This document shows positions 25,679 through 34,900 of a DNA stretch of 64,000 nucleotides, one piece after another. The notes beneath the pieces were generated by a model. The model saw nothing but the letters and a program-made list of their open reading frames with translations, was not told the DNA's origin and ran no database searches. Within the stretch, counting starts at the first letter, position 1. Each line of letters begins with the position of its first letter. Position numbers and translations under genes: made by a program. This DNA comes from Pseudomonadota bacterium (GTDB lineage Bacteria; Pseudomonadota; Gammaproteobacteria; Burkholderiales; Burkholderiaceae_B): NCBI GenBank assembly GCA_023440825.1, contig JAEXRL010000001.1, forward strand, positions 1 through 64,000. Reading direction: 5' to 3'.

Positions 25679-26935
25679 ATGTCTTATCAGCACATAAAAA
25701 TCCCGGCGTCGGGACAGAAAATTACGGTTAATGCAGATTTCTCTCTGAACGTACCTGACGAACCTATCATTCCTTACATTGAAGGCGACGGTACGGGTGT
25801 AGATATCAGCCCCGTCATGATTAAGGTCGTTGATGCGGCGGTTGCCAAAGCCTACGACGGCAAGCGCAAAATCCACTGGATGGAAGTGTACGCGGGTGAA
25901 AAATCCACCCAGGTATACGGTCCAGACGTTTGGCTGCCTGAAGAAACTTTGGATGCCGTTAAAAACTACGTGGTATCGATCAAAGGTCCTCTGACCACAC
26001 CAGTTGGTGGTGGTATTCGTTCACTGAACGTTGCACTGCGTCAGCAACTGGATCTGTACGTATGTTTGCGTCCTGTGCGCTACTTCCAGGGTGTGCCTTC
26101 CCCCGTACGTGAGCCACAAAAAACCAATATGGTTATTTTCCGCGAGAACTCGGAAGATATCTACGCAGGTATTGAGTTCGAGGCCGAATCTGAAAACGCC
26201 AAGAAATTGATCGATTTCTTGCAAAACACCTTGGGCGTGAACAAAATCCGCTTCCCCAATACATCGGGTATTGGTGTTAAGCCTGTTTCTCGCGAAGGTA
26301 CTCAGCGTCTGGTGCGCAAGGCTATTCAGTACGCAATCGATAACGACCGTTCCTCCGTTACCCTGGTTCACAAGGGCAACATCATGAAGTTCACCGAAGG
26401 TGGATTCCGTGACTGGGGTTACGAGCTGGCCCAGCAAGAATTTGGTGCTGAGTTGATCGATGGCGGCCCATGGTGCAAATTCAAGAACCCCAAAACTGGG
26501 CGTGAAATCACCGTTAAAGATTCCATCGCTGATGCATTTTTGCAGCAGATCTTGTTGCGTCCTGCCGAGTACGACGTTATTGCTACATTGAACCTGAACG
26601 GCGATTACGTTTCTGATGCGCTGGCTGCACAAGTAGGTGGTATTGGTATTGCTCCAGGTGCTAACCTGTCCGATTCCGTTGCCATGTTCGAAGCCACTCA
26701 CGGTACCGCTCCTAAGTACGCAGGCAAAGACTACGTGAACCCCGGTTCGCTGATTCTGTCTGCCGAAATGATGCTGCGTCACATGGGTTGGACCGAAGCG
26801 GCTGACCTGATTATTGCCAGCACAGAAAAAGCCATTACTTCCAAGAAAGTTACTTATGACTTTGCACGCTTGATGGAAGGTGCAACACAAGTGTCTTGCT
26901 CGGGCTTTGGCGATGTCATGATCGAAAATATGTAA
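25679..26935 (+). CDS. icd: NADP-dependent isocitrate dehydrogenase
   Basis: A 418-residue IcdA-type enzyme of the citric acid cycle converting isocitrate to 2-oxoglutarate and CO2 with NADP. Visible: PYIEGDGTGVDISPVMI near the N-terminus, the substrate-binding Ser/Asn/Arg segment RENSEDIYAGIEFEAES (with SLNVALRQQLDLYVCLRPVR before it), and NLNGDYVSDALAAQVGGIGI with metal-binding Asp residues. ATG 25679 has GGAG upstream. Codon use is more biased than in its neighbours, consistent with high expression. Confidence 0.97.
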   Translation: MSYQHIKIPASGQKITVNADFSLNVPDEPIIPYIEGDGTGVDISPVMIKVVDAAVAKAYDGKRKIHWMEVYAGEKSTQVYGPDVWLPEETLDAVKNYVVSIKGPLTTPVGGGIRSLNVALRQQLDLYVCLRPVRYFQGVPSPVREPQKTNMVIFRENSEDIYAGIEFEAESENAKKLIDFLQNTLGVNKIRFPNTSGIGVKPVSREGTQRLVRKAIQYAIDNDRSSVTLVHKGNIMKFTEGGFRDWGYELAQQEFGAELIDGGPWCKFKNPKTGREITVKDSIADAFLQQILLRPAEYDVIATLNLNGDYVSDALAAQVGGIGIAPGANLSDSVAMFEATHGTAPKYAGKDYVNPGSLILSAEMMLRHMGWTEAADLIIASTEKAITSKKVTYDFARLMEGATQVSCSGFGDVMIENM

Positions 26936-26958
26936 GCTTGCTTTAGCTACGTATTAAC

Positions 26959-26995
26959 AAAATCCCGCACTGGCTAAGTCAGTGCGGGATTTTTT
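26959..26995 (+). terminator. Intrinsic terminator after icd
   Basis: AATCCCGCACTG pairs with CAGTGCGGGATT, followed by a T run. The A run on the left means it may also serve the convergent hydrolase gene. Confidence 0.92.
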
Positions 26996-27007
26996 ATGGG
27001 GCTAAGA

Positions 27008-27832
27008 TTACTTTGCCGATAGGGATCGGTAAAAGTTTTCCATGTGGCGATTAAATGCCTCGGGCTCTTCCAGGTTTAAGGTATGACCGGTGTCCGGCAA
27101 AATAGCCAATCTGGCATCAGGAATCTGTGCTGCCAGATACAGACTGGGCAGCAGGCAAGGCGTGTCCTGGTCCCCGCACAGTATGAGGCTAGGAACACGC
27201 AGAGCATTTAAGCGTGCTTGCAGACTATATATGGAAGGGCGGCTGCCCTGTACGCCTTGTAAGGTATTGGCCTTGCCTAAAGGAGAATGCTCGGCCAGCC
27301 GCTGTGCAAACTCCTGCCAGCCCCGCGGGTCTTTGCGCATAAATGCCTGACGGTAAGGTCCGGTGCTGTAGGTGTCGACAAAATCCTGATAGCCGTGGGT
27401 GCTAATGCGTTCGGCCATAGCCTGATAGCGACGCGCATTATCTTTATAGGTTTCTGGGTCCGAGCCTGACCCGCAGCCGGCAATGCTCAGTGATAAAGCG
27501 CGCTCTGGGTAATCCAGACCTAGCTGTAAGGTGGCAAAGCTGCCCATGGATAGCCCCACGATGTGCGCTTGCTCAATGCCAAGCTCATCAAGTAGTCCAA
27601 TGGCATCGGCAGCAGCTTGTGCCTGCGAGTACGCGTCAGGGCTTTCGGGAATGCTGGACGGATGATAGCCTCGTGCGCTATAGACGATGCAGCGATGGTC
27701 GCGTGCAAAGTGTCTCATCTGCGGCTCCCAGCTACGGTAGTCACCGGCGAGCTCGTGTATAAAGAGTATGGGCACGCCGTGCCCCACTTCCTCGTAATAG
27801 AGCTGGATAGAATTCGTAGTAACAATGGGCAT
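27008..27832 (-). CDS. Alpha/beta-fold hydrolase
   Basis: A 274-residue hydrolase with nucleophile elbow GLSMGS (Ser about 95), an acid residue likely in LCGDQDTP, and His in LPDTGHTLNLEEPE. It resembles 3-oxoadipate enol-lactonase and related esterases in length and motif spacing. It is last in a minus-strand cluster of CoA-transferase, GntR regulator, crotonase and Bug receptor, and so probably cleaves an ester, lactone or dione in that pathway. The substrate cannot be told from sequence. Confidence 0.88.
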   Translation of the reverse strand: MPIVTTNSIQLYYEEVGHGVPILFIHELAGDYRSWEPQMRHFARDHRCIVYSARGYHPSSIPESPDAYSQAQAAADAIGLLDELGIEQAHIVGLSMGSFATLQLGLDYPERALSLSIAGCGSGSDPETYKDNARRYQAMAERISTHGYQDFVDTYSTGPYRQAFMRKDPRGWQEFAQRLAEHSPLGKANTLQGVQGSRPSIYSLQARLNALRVPSLILCGDQDTPCLLPSLYLAAQIPDARLAILPDTGHTLNLEEPEAFNRHMENFYRSLSAK

Positions 27833-27850
27833 AATCGCTGCTCTGCTTCC

Positions 27851-28819
27851 TTAGCGTTTAATCACTTCAAAGCCACTGTTTTGCACAATGTCTTTCCACA
27901 TCTGGATTTCCCGCTTTTGTGTTTGCTCAAAGTCCTCAGGGCTACCTAATTGAACTTGTACACCTAGCTTTTCCAGGGCATCTTTGGTTTCACTGTCGTT
28001 TAGCGCAGCCTGTAAGGCGGCGTTGAGCGAGCGAATAAGTTCGTCCGGCGTATTGGCCGGAGCCAGCAGCCCGTACCAAGTAGGGGTGTTCATGGCGTCC
28101 AGCCCCAGTTCCGCATAGGTAGGGACATCGGGCAAGCTACTCAGGCGTTGCTCGGACTGTACCGCTAATGCGCAGACTCGACCACTTTGTATATGAGGCA
28201 AAGACGTGCTGACATTATCAAAAATAGCATCAAGCTGGCCACCGTACAGATCGTTCATTGCCGGCGCCAAGCCTTGATAGGGGATATGCAGCATGCTGGT
28301 TTGGGTAACGGCTTGAAACTGCTCGCCAGTCATGTGTGATAAGGAGCCTACGCCAGCGGACCCAAAGGTCAATTCGCCAGGCTGTTTTTGCAAGGTCTTG
28401 ACCAAAGTGTCGAGTCGGCAATCCGGGTGTTTTTCACGGTTACTAATCATCACTCCGGGGGCGGCGACAATCGCACCGATCGAATTGAAGTCCTTGAGCG
28501 GGTCGTAATTCAGTGAGTCATAAATGTTGGGCGCAACGCCTTGGGTACTGGCCGTGGCAACACCTATGGTGTAACCATCGGGGCGAGCGCGTTTAAGCAG
28601 CTCGATGCCTATCATTCCACCCGCGCCAGGTTTGTTTTCTACTACGATACTTTGTTGTAAGTGCTGTCCCAAGCCTTTCGCTGCGACACGTGCAATGATG
28701 TCGGTGGGACCACCTGCCGCGAATGGCACAAGTACGGTGATGGCGCGGTCAGGGTAAGCCGCATGTGCCATCGAGGCAATGCATAGGCTGGTAGCAAGTA
28801 AGCCAATTTTCTTAAACAT
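27851..28819 (-). CDS. Bug/TctC-type periplasmic solute receptor
   Basis: A 322-residue extracytoplasmic binding protein of the tripartite tricarboxylate transporter (Bug) family. Signal peptide to about 20 (MAHA-AYPDR), then the family hallmarks VPFAAGGPTDIIAR and VENKPGAGGMIG near the N-terminus and FGSAGVGSLSHMTGE in the middle. GGAG precedes the ATG. No membrane components TctA/TctB are nearby, as is usual for the expanded Bug family. Its ligand is probably the carboxylate degraded by the neighbouring genes. Confidence 0.93.
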   Translation of the reverse strand: MFKKIGLLATSLCIASMAHAAYPDRAITVLVPFAAGGPTDIIARVAAKGLGQHLQQSIVVENKPGAGGMIGIELLKRARPDGYTIGVATASTQGVAPNIYDSLNYDPLKDFNSIGAIVAAPGVMISNREKHPDCRLDTLVKTLQKQPGELTFGSAGVGSLSHMTGEQFQAVTQTSMLHIPYQGLAPAMNDLYGGQLDAIFDNVSTSLPHIQSGRVCALAVQSEQRLSSLPDVPTYAELGLDAMNTPTWYGLLAPANTPDELIRSLNAALQAALNDSETKDALEKLGVQVQLGSPEDFEQTQKREIQMWKDIVQNSGFEVIKR

Positions 28820-28953
28820 AATGTCTCCAGATGAGCGGTAATGTTGATTGCTTTGTTATAAAAAAGTGTGCTGCTAAAGAAGTAAGACGCAACACGGTTT
28901 GCTGGCAGTGCAGAGCTGACAGTGAATGTGCTACGTGATAGGTGGTAAAAGGT

Positions 28954-29769
28954 TTAGCGTCCCTGAAACTGAGGAGGGCGTTTTTGTGCAAAAGCTAGCT
29001 TGCCTTCCCGGTAGTCGTCGCTGTTAAAGCACTGCATGATCAAGTCCTGCATCAGTTGCAGATCAATCTGCTCAGTGCGGTCTGCCAAGGCATTGATCAT
29101 TTTTTTTCCGGCTTGCAAGGTTAACGGCGCGTTGGCATTGATGCGTTCCACGTATTGCGTCACAGTGCTGACTAACTCATCACGTGCTACGACTTTATGT
29201 AGCAGCCCCTTAGCAAGAGCCTCTTGGGCGGTATAGCGATCTGCCGTCAGGAAAATTTCCAGTGCATTGGCCGTACCTACTGCACGCACGAGATTTTGTA
29301 TTGCGCTAAAGCGATAGCCTAGGCCCAGTTTTCCGGCAGGCAAGGACACCATGGAATCGTCGGAGGCCAGGCGTATATCGCAGCTGAGCGCTATATTTAG
29401 CCCGCCGCCTACGCAGTAGCCTTGAATCATGGCAATCAAAGGTTTGGGGAAATCGCGCAAGGCCAGTTGCGCATGTTCTGCGACACGTTCGTATTCTTGT
29501 ACGGCTTCAGGGCCTGTGCGCAACGTGTCAAACTGGCTAATATTGGCGCCACTGACAAAGGCTTTGTCGCCAGCCCCGCTAAGCACTACGCTTTTGATGG
29601 CGGCAGTCTGGCTAAAGTAATCCAAGGCGAGGGAGATGCCTTGCCACATTTCATATGACACCGCATTATGACGAGCAGGGTCATTAAAGCAGATCCAGCC
29701 GCTGTGCTGGTCCTGCTCAACAATTAGCTGATCACAGATTTGATCCTGAAGGATTCTTTGTTTGCTCAT
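28954..29769 (-). CDS. Crotonase (enoyl-CoA hydratase/isomerase) family protein
   Basis: A 271-residue crotonase-fold protein. The oxyanion-hole segments KAFVSGANISQF and QGYCVGGGLNIALSCDIR are present, and it ends in the typical PPQFQGR. The first catalytic Glu position of true hydratases (QPE-I-N in FGQPEI) is replaced here by SLPAGKLGLG, so another crotonase reaction is likely. The start at 29769, after AGGAA, lies inside the end of the GntR gene; the open frame continues upstream in another frame of that gene. Confidence 0.88.
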   Translation of the reverse strand: MSKQRILQDQICDQLIVEQDQHSGWICFNDPARHNAVSYEMWQGISLALDYFSQTAAIKSVVLSGAGDKAFVSGANISQFDTLRTGPEAVQEYERVAEHAQLALRDFPKPLIAMIQGYCVGGGLNIALSCDIRLASDDSMVSLPAGKLGLGYRFSAIQNLVRAVGTANALEIFLTADRYTAQEALAKGLLHKVVARDELVSTVTQYVERINANAPLTLQAGKKMINALADRTEQIDLQLMQDLIMQCFNSDDYREGKLAFAQKRPPQFQGR

Positions 29770-30460
29770 CTTGTTTGTTCCTGTAACTATTGAGGCCATT
29801 TTGCAGATGGTTGCGCACGGCTTGTCTAGCGGCCTCACTGTCTTGTAAACGTATTGCTTCAAATATGTGTTGATGTTCTTTGTCTACCTGCGCCGAACGT
29901 TCTTGATTACGGCTGCGTAATGTACGCACAGCGTTTTGCAATACATAGCTCAGGTGTTCCATGAGTCGGATGAAATAAGGGTTGTTGGAGCATTGGGCGA
30001 TGCACATATGAAACTCCATCGCGGCGGCGGCACCGTCCTCCCAGTTACCGACTCTGACGTTTAGGTGTTGCAAGCTGCGCTCCAGGTCAGACAGTTGTTG
30101 TTCAGTACGGTTAAGAGCCGCCAAGGCCGCCGCACCGGCTTCAATTTCTATACGTAACTGCGATAATTGCTCCAGTTGCCGTATGTCCAACAAGTCTTCC
30201 TTAATAATTTCAAACTTTCGTCCGGTAATGTTATTGGCGATAAATGTGCCGACTCCACGACGGGTTTCCACTAATCCATTCAGTTTGAGCTGAGCAATAG
30301 CTTCTCGTACCACGTTACGGCTGACATTGAACTTGGCCATCAGCTCGTGTTCGGTGGGTAAACGAGTCCCTTCTTCCAGTTTGCCATTCAGAATATGCTG
30401 CCGAATTTGTTGGGCGATCGCATCTGGCAGATTTTGAGGACGGTCAAAGGCGGTAAACAT
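29732..30460 (-). CDS. GntR-family regulator, FadR/FCD subfamily
   Basis: A 242-residue regulator with an N-terminal winged helix (RLPTEHELMAKFNVSRNVVREAIAQL, about 36-62) and a C-terminal all-helical FCD effector domain (about 90-220), with metal-ligand-type Asp/His residues such as EFHMCIAQCSNNPYF. It sits between the CoA-transferase and crotonase genes and probably controls them in response to a carboxylic acid or CoA ester. Its 3' end overlaps the crotonase start by 38 bases. Confidence 0.92.
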   Translation of the reverse strand: MFTAFDRPQNLPDAIAQQIRQHILNGKLEEGTRLPTEHELMAKFNVSRNVVREAIAQLKLNGLVETRRGVGTFIANNITGRKFEIIKEDLLDIRQLEQLSQLRIEIEAGAAALAALNRTEQQLSDLERSLQHLNVRVGNWEDGAAAAMEFHMCIAQCSNNPYFIRLMEHLSYVLQNAVRTLRSRNQERSAQVDKEHQHIFEAIRLQDSEAARQAVRNHLQNGLNSYRNKQDEQTKNPSGSNL

Positions 30461-30494
30461 GGCTCACTCACTCATTTAAAGGATAAAAGAATGG

Positions 30495-31673
30495 TTATAT
30501 CACTCCTTCTGCCTTTAGGGCATCGAGCTGTTCTGCATTCAGACCCAAGGCATGGAAAATATCGTGATTATGCTGACCTTGTTCAGGGGCAGGGTAAAAG
30601 TCGCCGGTACCTGTACGGCTCAGCTCGAAGCCTGTGCCCATGACGGGAAAATCCCCCACAGAGGGAAGATGCACCATTTTTGTCATTTCAAGATGACGCA
30701 CCTGTTCATTCTCGAAGGTTTTATCCAGGGATAGAATCGGGCCACAGGGCACGCCTTGCTGATTCATCAGAGCTATCCAGGTCTGTGTGTCTTTGTTGCG
30801 GGTGCGGGCGGCGATTGCCGCATTCAGCGTGGGACGATGCTGAGCACGCAAAGGTACGGTTTTATAGCGCTCATCCTCCAGCAGTTCCGTTGCGCCTATC
30901 ACATGACATAAACGGGCGAAAATATCATTGCCCATTGCGGCGATGTTCATATGACCGTCTTGGGTTGGGAATACGCCTGTGGGACTGCTGATAGGGTGAT
31001 CGTTACCACTTTGAGCCGGCACTTCTTTATTGAGTAGCCAGCGCATGGCTTGAAAATCCATCATCCACAACTGTGACTGTAATAATGAAGTCTGTACCCA
31101 CTGACCTTGGCCTGAGTGTTCCCGCTCCAGTAAAGCGACCAGTGTGCCAATGGCGCAAAACAGACCAGCGGTTAAATCTGCAGTAGGTATGCCAGCCCGC
31201 ATGGGGCCGCGCCCCGGTTCGCCGGTGACTGACATCATGCCACTAATGCCTTGTGCAATTTGGTCCAGGCCAGGACGATCCGCATAGGGACCGGTTTGCC
31301 CAAAGCCTGAAATGCTCGCATACACAATACGCGGATTGACAGCGCGCAGGCTTTCGTAATCTATGCCTAACTTGTATTTCACACTAGGTCTGTAATTTTC
31401 CACCACCACATCCGCTTTTTTGACCAGCTCCATAAACAGAGCTTTGCCCTTGGGGTGCTTTAAGTTCAGGGAAATACTTTTTTTATTTCTATGGGTGTTC
31501 TGGTAGTCAGCAAACTGTGCCGAGCCGCCAGGTTTGTCGTCGGCTACTTGGCTGGGTTGTTCAATTTTTATGACTTGCGCACCCCAGTCAGCAAACTGAC
31601 GTACAGCGGCAGGGCCGGAACGAACCCTGGTCAGGTCTAAAACGGTAAAGCGTGCTAGAGGTTTCAAAGCCAT
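30495..31673 (-). CDS. CaiB/BaiF (family III) CoA-transferase
   Basis: A 392-residue class III CoA-transferase. Typical features: LDLTRVRSGPAAVRQFADWGA at the start, VKIEQP, the NKKSISLNLKHPKGK segment, VENYRPSVKYKLGIDY, and the catalytic-type Asp in the GLDQIAQGISGMMSVTGEP region. ATG 31673 is preferred over an upstream TTG. It activates a carboxylic acid by CoA transfer, feeding the crotonase and hydrolase encoded downstream. Confidence 0.93.
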   Translation of the reverse strand: MALKPLARFTVLDLTRVRSGPAAVRQFADWGAQVIKIEQPSQVADDKPGGSAQFADYQNTHRNKKSISLNLKHPKGKALFMELVKKADVVVENYRPSVKYKLGIDYESLRAVNPRIVYASISGFGQTGPYADRPGLDQIAQGISGMMSVTGEPGRGPMRAGIPTADLTAGLFCAIGTLVALLEREHSGQGQWVQTSLLQSQLWMMDFQAMRWLLNKEVPAQSGNDHPISSPTGVFPTQDGHMNIAAMGNDIFARLCHVIGATELLEDERYKTVPLRAQHRPTLNAAIAARTRNKDTQTWIALMNQQGVPCGPILSLDKTFENEQVRHLEMTKMVHLPSVGDFPVMGTGFELSRTGTGDFYPAPEQGQHNHDIFHALGLNAEQLDALKAEGVI

Positions 31674-31981
31674 ATCCTTGTCCAATGTAGGTTGTTGGAC
31701 ATCCTATATTAATGAATGCTGTTTAGCAATATCGGGTAATCCCTTTATGCTTTAAGAAAGCGGAATGTTCATCGCGCAGCAAGGAACCGGATTGTCAGTA
31801 GGTGTATACCGTGCTGCAGGCAGTATTTAGGCCCTGGGATGCTTAGATAGAGGCCGCGTTTACCTGTAAGTCATGGTAAAAAGATCGTTCACAAGGCAAT
31901 TTGTGAAAAATTACTGTCGTGCAGACTTTAGGCTGTTCGACTTGGCCTGAGTCCCAGAGTTCTTCCATCTAAGGGGTGAAA
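31674..31981. other. Intergenic region between the CoA-transferase and amide hydrolase genes
   Basis: About 300 bases that divide the minus-strand catabolic cluster from the plus-strand hydrolase gene. It must hold divergent promoters. I see no further gene, clear operator or strong hairpin. Confidence 0.4.
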
Positions 31982-33043
31982 ATGAAAGTTCGGATTAAAG
32001 CTTCTGTGCTTGCGCTCACAGCGGCGTGCGCTAGCATGCTGGTGGCGCCATCCGCCATCAGTTGTACGCGTCTGGTTTATCACGGTGCCGATGATCAAAT
32101 TGTTACTGCCCGGTCTATGGACTGGAAATCCGACATTGAAACCAATCTTTGGATCTTCCCACGAGGCATGGCGCGTACAGGGCAAGCGGGGCCTGATTCA
32201 TTGGCCTGGACTTCGCGTTACGGCAGTGTTATTAGCTCTGGTTACGACATTGCGACCACCGATGGTCTGAACGAAAAAGGCTTAGCGGTCGGTTTGTTAT
32301 GGCTGGTCGAATCGGAGTACCCACAGGGGGAAAAAAACAAGCCAGGCCTAAGTATTTCATTATGGGCGCAATATGTACTGGATAATTTTGCCACGGTCAA
32401 AGAGGCAGTGGAGTACTTGTCGACAGAACCTTTCACCTTAATTACCGATGCGGTACCCGGTGAGGAACGCTTGGCGACTTTGCACTTAGCCATGTCTGAC
32501 AGCAGTGGCGATAGCGCGATTATTGAATACATAGCAGGCAAGCAGGTGATTCATCATGGCTCGCAATATCAAGTCATGACTAACTCCCCGACCTTTGAAA
32601 AACAATTGGCTATGGAAACCTATTGGCAGGATATTGGCGGTACGGTGGTTTTGCCGGGTACCAATCGTTCAGCCGATCGTTTTGCCCGTGCTTCGTTTTA
32701 TGTAGACGCCATTCCCAAAACCCCAGATCCCGTTGAAACCTTAGCCAGTGTTTTTAGTGTAATTCGTAATGTGTCCGTGCCTTACGGCATTACTACGCCG
32801 GATCAGCCAAATATCTCCTCTACCCGCTGGCGTACGGTGTCCGATCACAAGCGTCTACTTTACTTTTTTGAATCCGCCTTAACGCCCAATGTGTTTTGGC
32901 TAGATTTGCATAATGCCGATTTTTCCGCCGAAACCGGCAAAGTAAAAAAACTGGAGTTGGGTAAGGATCAGCGCAATGTGTACTCTGGTGAAGTCAGCAA
33001 AGAGTTTGTGCCGACCAAGCCTTTTACCTTTCTAGGTGTATAA
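31982..33043 (+). CDS. Secreted linear amide C-N hydrolase (choloylglycine hydrolase family)
   Basis: A 353-residue Ntn hydrolase of the penicillin V acylase/bile salt hydrolase family. Signal peptide cleavage just before Cys (AIS-CTRLVYHG) would expose the N-terminal nucleophile. Other family marks are ARSMDWKSD, GLNEKGLAVGLLWL and YQVMTNSPTFEKQL with the conserved Asn. AAGGGG lies before ATG 31982. It is likely periplasmic and cleaves amide bonds such as acyl-homoserine lactones, bile salts or penicillin V; the substrate is unknown. A second homologue is at 49958-51115. Confidence 0.9.
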   Translation: MKVRIKASVLALTAACASMLVAPSAISCTRLVYHGADDQIVTARSMDWKSDIETNLWIFPRGMARTGQAGPDSLAWTSRYGSVISSGYDIATTDGLNEKGLAVGLLWLVESEYPQGEKNKPGLSISLWAQYVLDNFATVKEAVEYLSTEPFTLITDAVPGEERLATLHLAMSDSSGDSAIIEYIAGKQVIHHGSQYQVMTNSPTFEKQLAMETYWQDIGGTVVLPGTNRSADRFARASFYVDAIPKTPDPVETLASVFSVIRNVSVPYGITTPDQPNISSTRWRTVSDHKRLLYFFESALTPNVFWLDLHNADFSAETGKVKKLELGKDQRNVYSGEVSKEFVPTKPFTFLGV

Positions 33044-33108
33044 GCGTTCCGGACTCGTCGTCACGTTTGTTGAGTTGCCAATTTTTAGTTTTGGGGTAGG
33101 AATAAGGA

Positions 33109-33876
33109 ATGAGATTAACAAGATGGATGCTGTGCTTGACGGCAGGCTTGATGAGCAGTTCTGCGGCATATGGCCAGCAAGGCGCACTTCCAGCGCTGGA
33201 CACGATCCAGCTGACCCCTTATGTGTGGGCAGCAGGCCTACGCGGCGACATATCTCCGTTTAGACGAGCCCCCCTTATTTCAGTAGACAAGAAATTTAGC
33301 GACGTACTGTCTAATCTGGAAGTGGGGGGCTTTTTGCAGTTATGGTTACGCAAACAGAAATATGTGTTGTTTTCAGATTTGATGTATGTCAAAACACGTG
33401 AAAAACATCATTTGGCGGGTGTTCCGATTGTGCATTCCATTACCAGTCAGCTTACGAGCGAACAGTTAACGGGTGCTATTTTGCCGGGCTACCAGTTGTG
33501 GCGGTCGGAGCAGAGCAATCTATCTGTCTTGGCAGGTGCTCGCTACTGGAAGGTGAGCAATCATATTAGTTTGCGTGGTGGCCCATACCACGGGCAATAC
33601 GGAAAGAGCATGCGCTGGATAGACCCAGAACTTGGGCTACGTTATTTTCAACGCCTTTCTTCTCGGTGGACGGGCTTGGTGCAGGGGCATCTTGGAGGAT
33701 GGAGCTGGCCTGAGCGCAAGAGTGTCTTGTTACAGGCGTCTGTGAATTATAACTTTACGGATAATCTGTGGGCCTCGGTAGGCTATCGTTATCATAAAGT
33801 GAATTACGAGCGGGATGGGCATGTGTTTAATACCCGCTTGTCGGGGCCGGCTGCCGGCTTAACCTGGCGTTTTTAG
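33109..33876 (+). CDS. Predicted outer-membrane beta-barrel protein
   Basis: A 255-residue exported protein: signal peptide to about 22 (AAYGQ), alternating amphipathic strands throughout, and a C-terminal WRF ending typical of BAM-assembled barrels. GYRYHKVNYERDG near the end resembles porin-like hairpins. AAGGA precedes the ATG. It lies 65 bases after the amide hydrolase gene and may be co-transcribed with it. I recognise no named family. Confidence 0.75.
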   Translation: MRLTRWMLCLTAGLMSSSAAYGQQGALPALDTIQLTPYVWAAGLRGDISPFRRAPLISVDKKFSDVLSNLEVGGFLQLWLRKQKYVLFSDLMYVKTREKHHLAGVPIVHSITSQLTSEQLTGAILPGYQLWRSEQSNLSVLAGARYWKVSNHISLRGGPYHGQYGKSMRWIDPELGLRYFQRLSSRWTGLVQGHLGGWSWPERKSVLLQASVNYNFTDNLWASVGYRYHKVNYERDGHVFNTRLSGPAAGLTWRF

Positions 33877-34087
33877 GTTCTTAATGACGCGCCTAGGGAA
33901 AATACTTAGCACTTTAGGCTAATAATTAGCATGTTATCAGTGCATACCCTAAGTGTGACAGAGTAACAATTCCTGCACAATACTAATCATGCAGGTGAGG
34001 AGACTATAAGCCCGTTAATAAGGGCTGCTGCAAAAAGCGGCAACAAATTATAAAAGCAATAAAGCAGGACACATAATAACTAGAAAT

Positions 34088-34120
34088 AAAAAAGGGCCAG
34101 TGTAAGCTGGCCCTTTTTTT
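34088..34120. terminator. Bidirectional intrinsic terminator
   Basis: AAAGGGCCAG pairs with CTGGCCCTTT, flanked by an A run and a T run. It serves the outer-membrane protein gene (plus) and the smr gene (minus). Confidence 0.92.
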
Positions 34121-34132
34121 ATTCTTCCCTGC

Positions 34133-34900
34133 TTAGTCCTGATGCAGTGTGCGTAACAGCACTTTGACAGCCCCCTGGCCGCCTTCATGCTCGGCACATT
34201 CCACATAAGATAGAACGGCATCCAGTTGCTGTAACCACAAGCGTACGGTACGTGGTAACAGCGGATCGCCTTTTGAGCCATAGCCCACGCCGTGTACGAT
34301 GCGTACGCATTTAATTTGATGTTCTAAACAGGAGGCTAAAAAATTATCTAGACGTTCACGTGCCTCATCCAGATTGGCGCCATGTAAGTCCATGCTGGCA
34401 GCAATCGGCCATTTGCCCTTCACCAGATTACGCACCACATCGGTACCGCAGGCAGGATTGCGATAGTGGCTGTCGTTGTTTTCAGCTAGCGCCGAAGTGT
34501 ATTGGTCAGACACGGGTGTCAGCACAAGGTTGGGCGTGGGGGCGCCCTCTGCATGACGCCGCCGTTCTTGTAACAAGGGGTCGTGATAGTGGCGCGTAAA
34601 TACGGCGTGCTGGACACTGTTTGTTTTACTCAATGGCGTAACCTGAGCATAGGCCTGGCGTAATAGGGCACGATCTTCAGGGCTGAGTGCCGGCTCGGGG
34701 CTGGCAGGCTGCACGAGCTGTCTACTAGACATGCCTGGGCTAGGGGTGCTGGCCTGACCGGGGTCAGGTGGCCTAGGACGCTGGCGTTTTTGTGCCTGCA
34801 CGGGAGCGGGCGCAGCCCGGGTGGCTAGCTCAGCTTGCTTGCGCAAGTGCTTGAGTTCAGCCAGGCTACGCGCCAGTACTTTGGGCTTATTCGGTTTCAT
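34133..34900 (-). CDS. Smr-domain protein
   Basis: A 255-residue protein with a Pro/Gln-rich N-terminal part and a C-terminal Smr domain (about 165-250). The motifs are MDLHGANLDEARERL and VRIVHGVGYGSKG, corresponding to the LDxHG and HGxG signatures of Smr endonucleases. ATG 34900 lies inside the trxB 3' end (14-base overlap), supporting coupling. Smr proteins cleave structured DNA or RNA; this type matches the short bacterial SmrA/YdaL-like forms. Confidence 0.88.
   Translation of the reverse strand: MKPNKPKVLARSLAELKHLRKQAELATRAAPAPVQAQKRQRPRPPDPGQASTPSPGMSSRQLVQPASPEPALSPEDRALLRQAYAQVTPLSKTNSVQHAVFTRHYHDPLLQERRRHAEGAPTPNLVLTPVSDQYTSALAENNDSHYRNPACGTDVVRNLVKGKWPIAASMDLHGANLDEARERLDNFLASCLEHQIKCVRIVHGVGYGSKGDPLLPRTVRLWLQQLDAVLSYVECAEHEGGQGAVKVLLRTLHQD

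Noticed and set aside
26021..26890. A 289-codon minus-strand frame opposite icd
   Set aside because: It is a long antisense shadow caused by the strong codon bias of icd; the product resembles no family.
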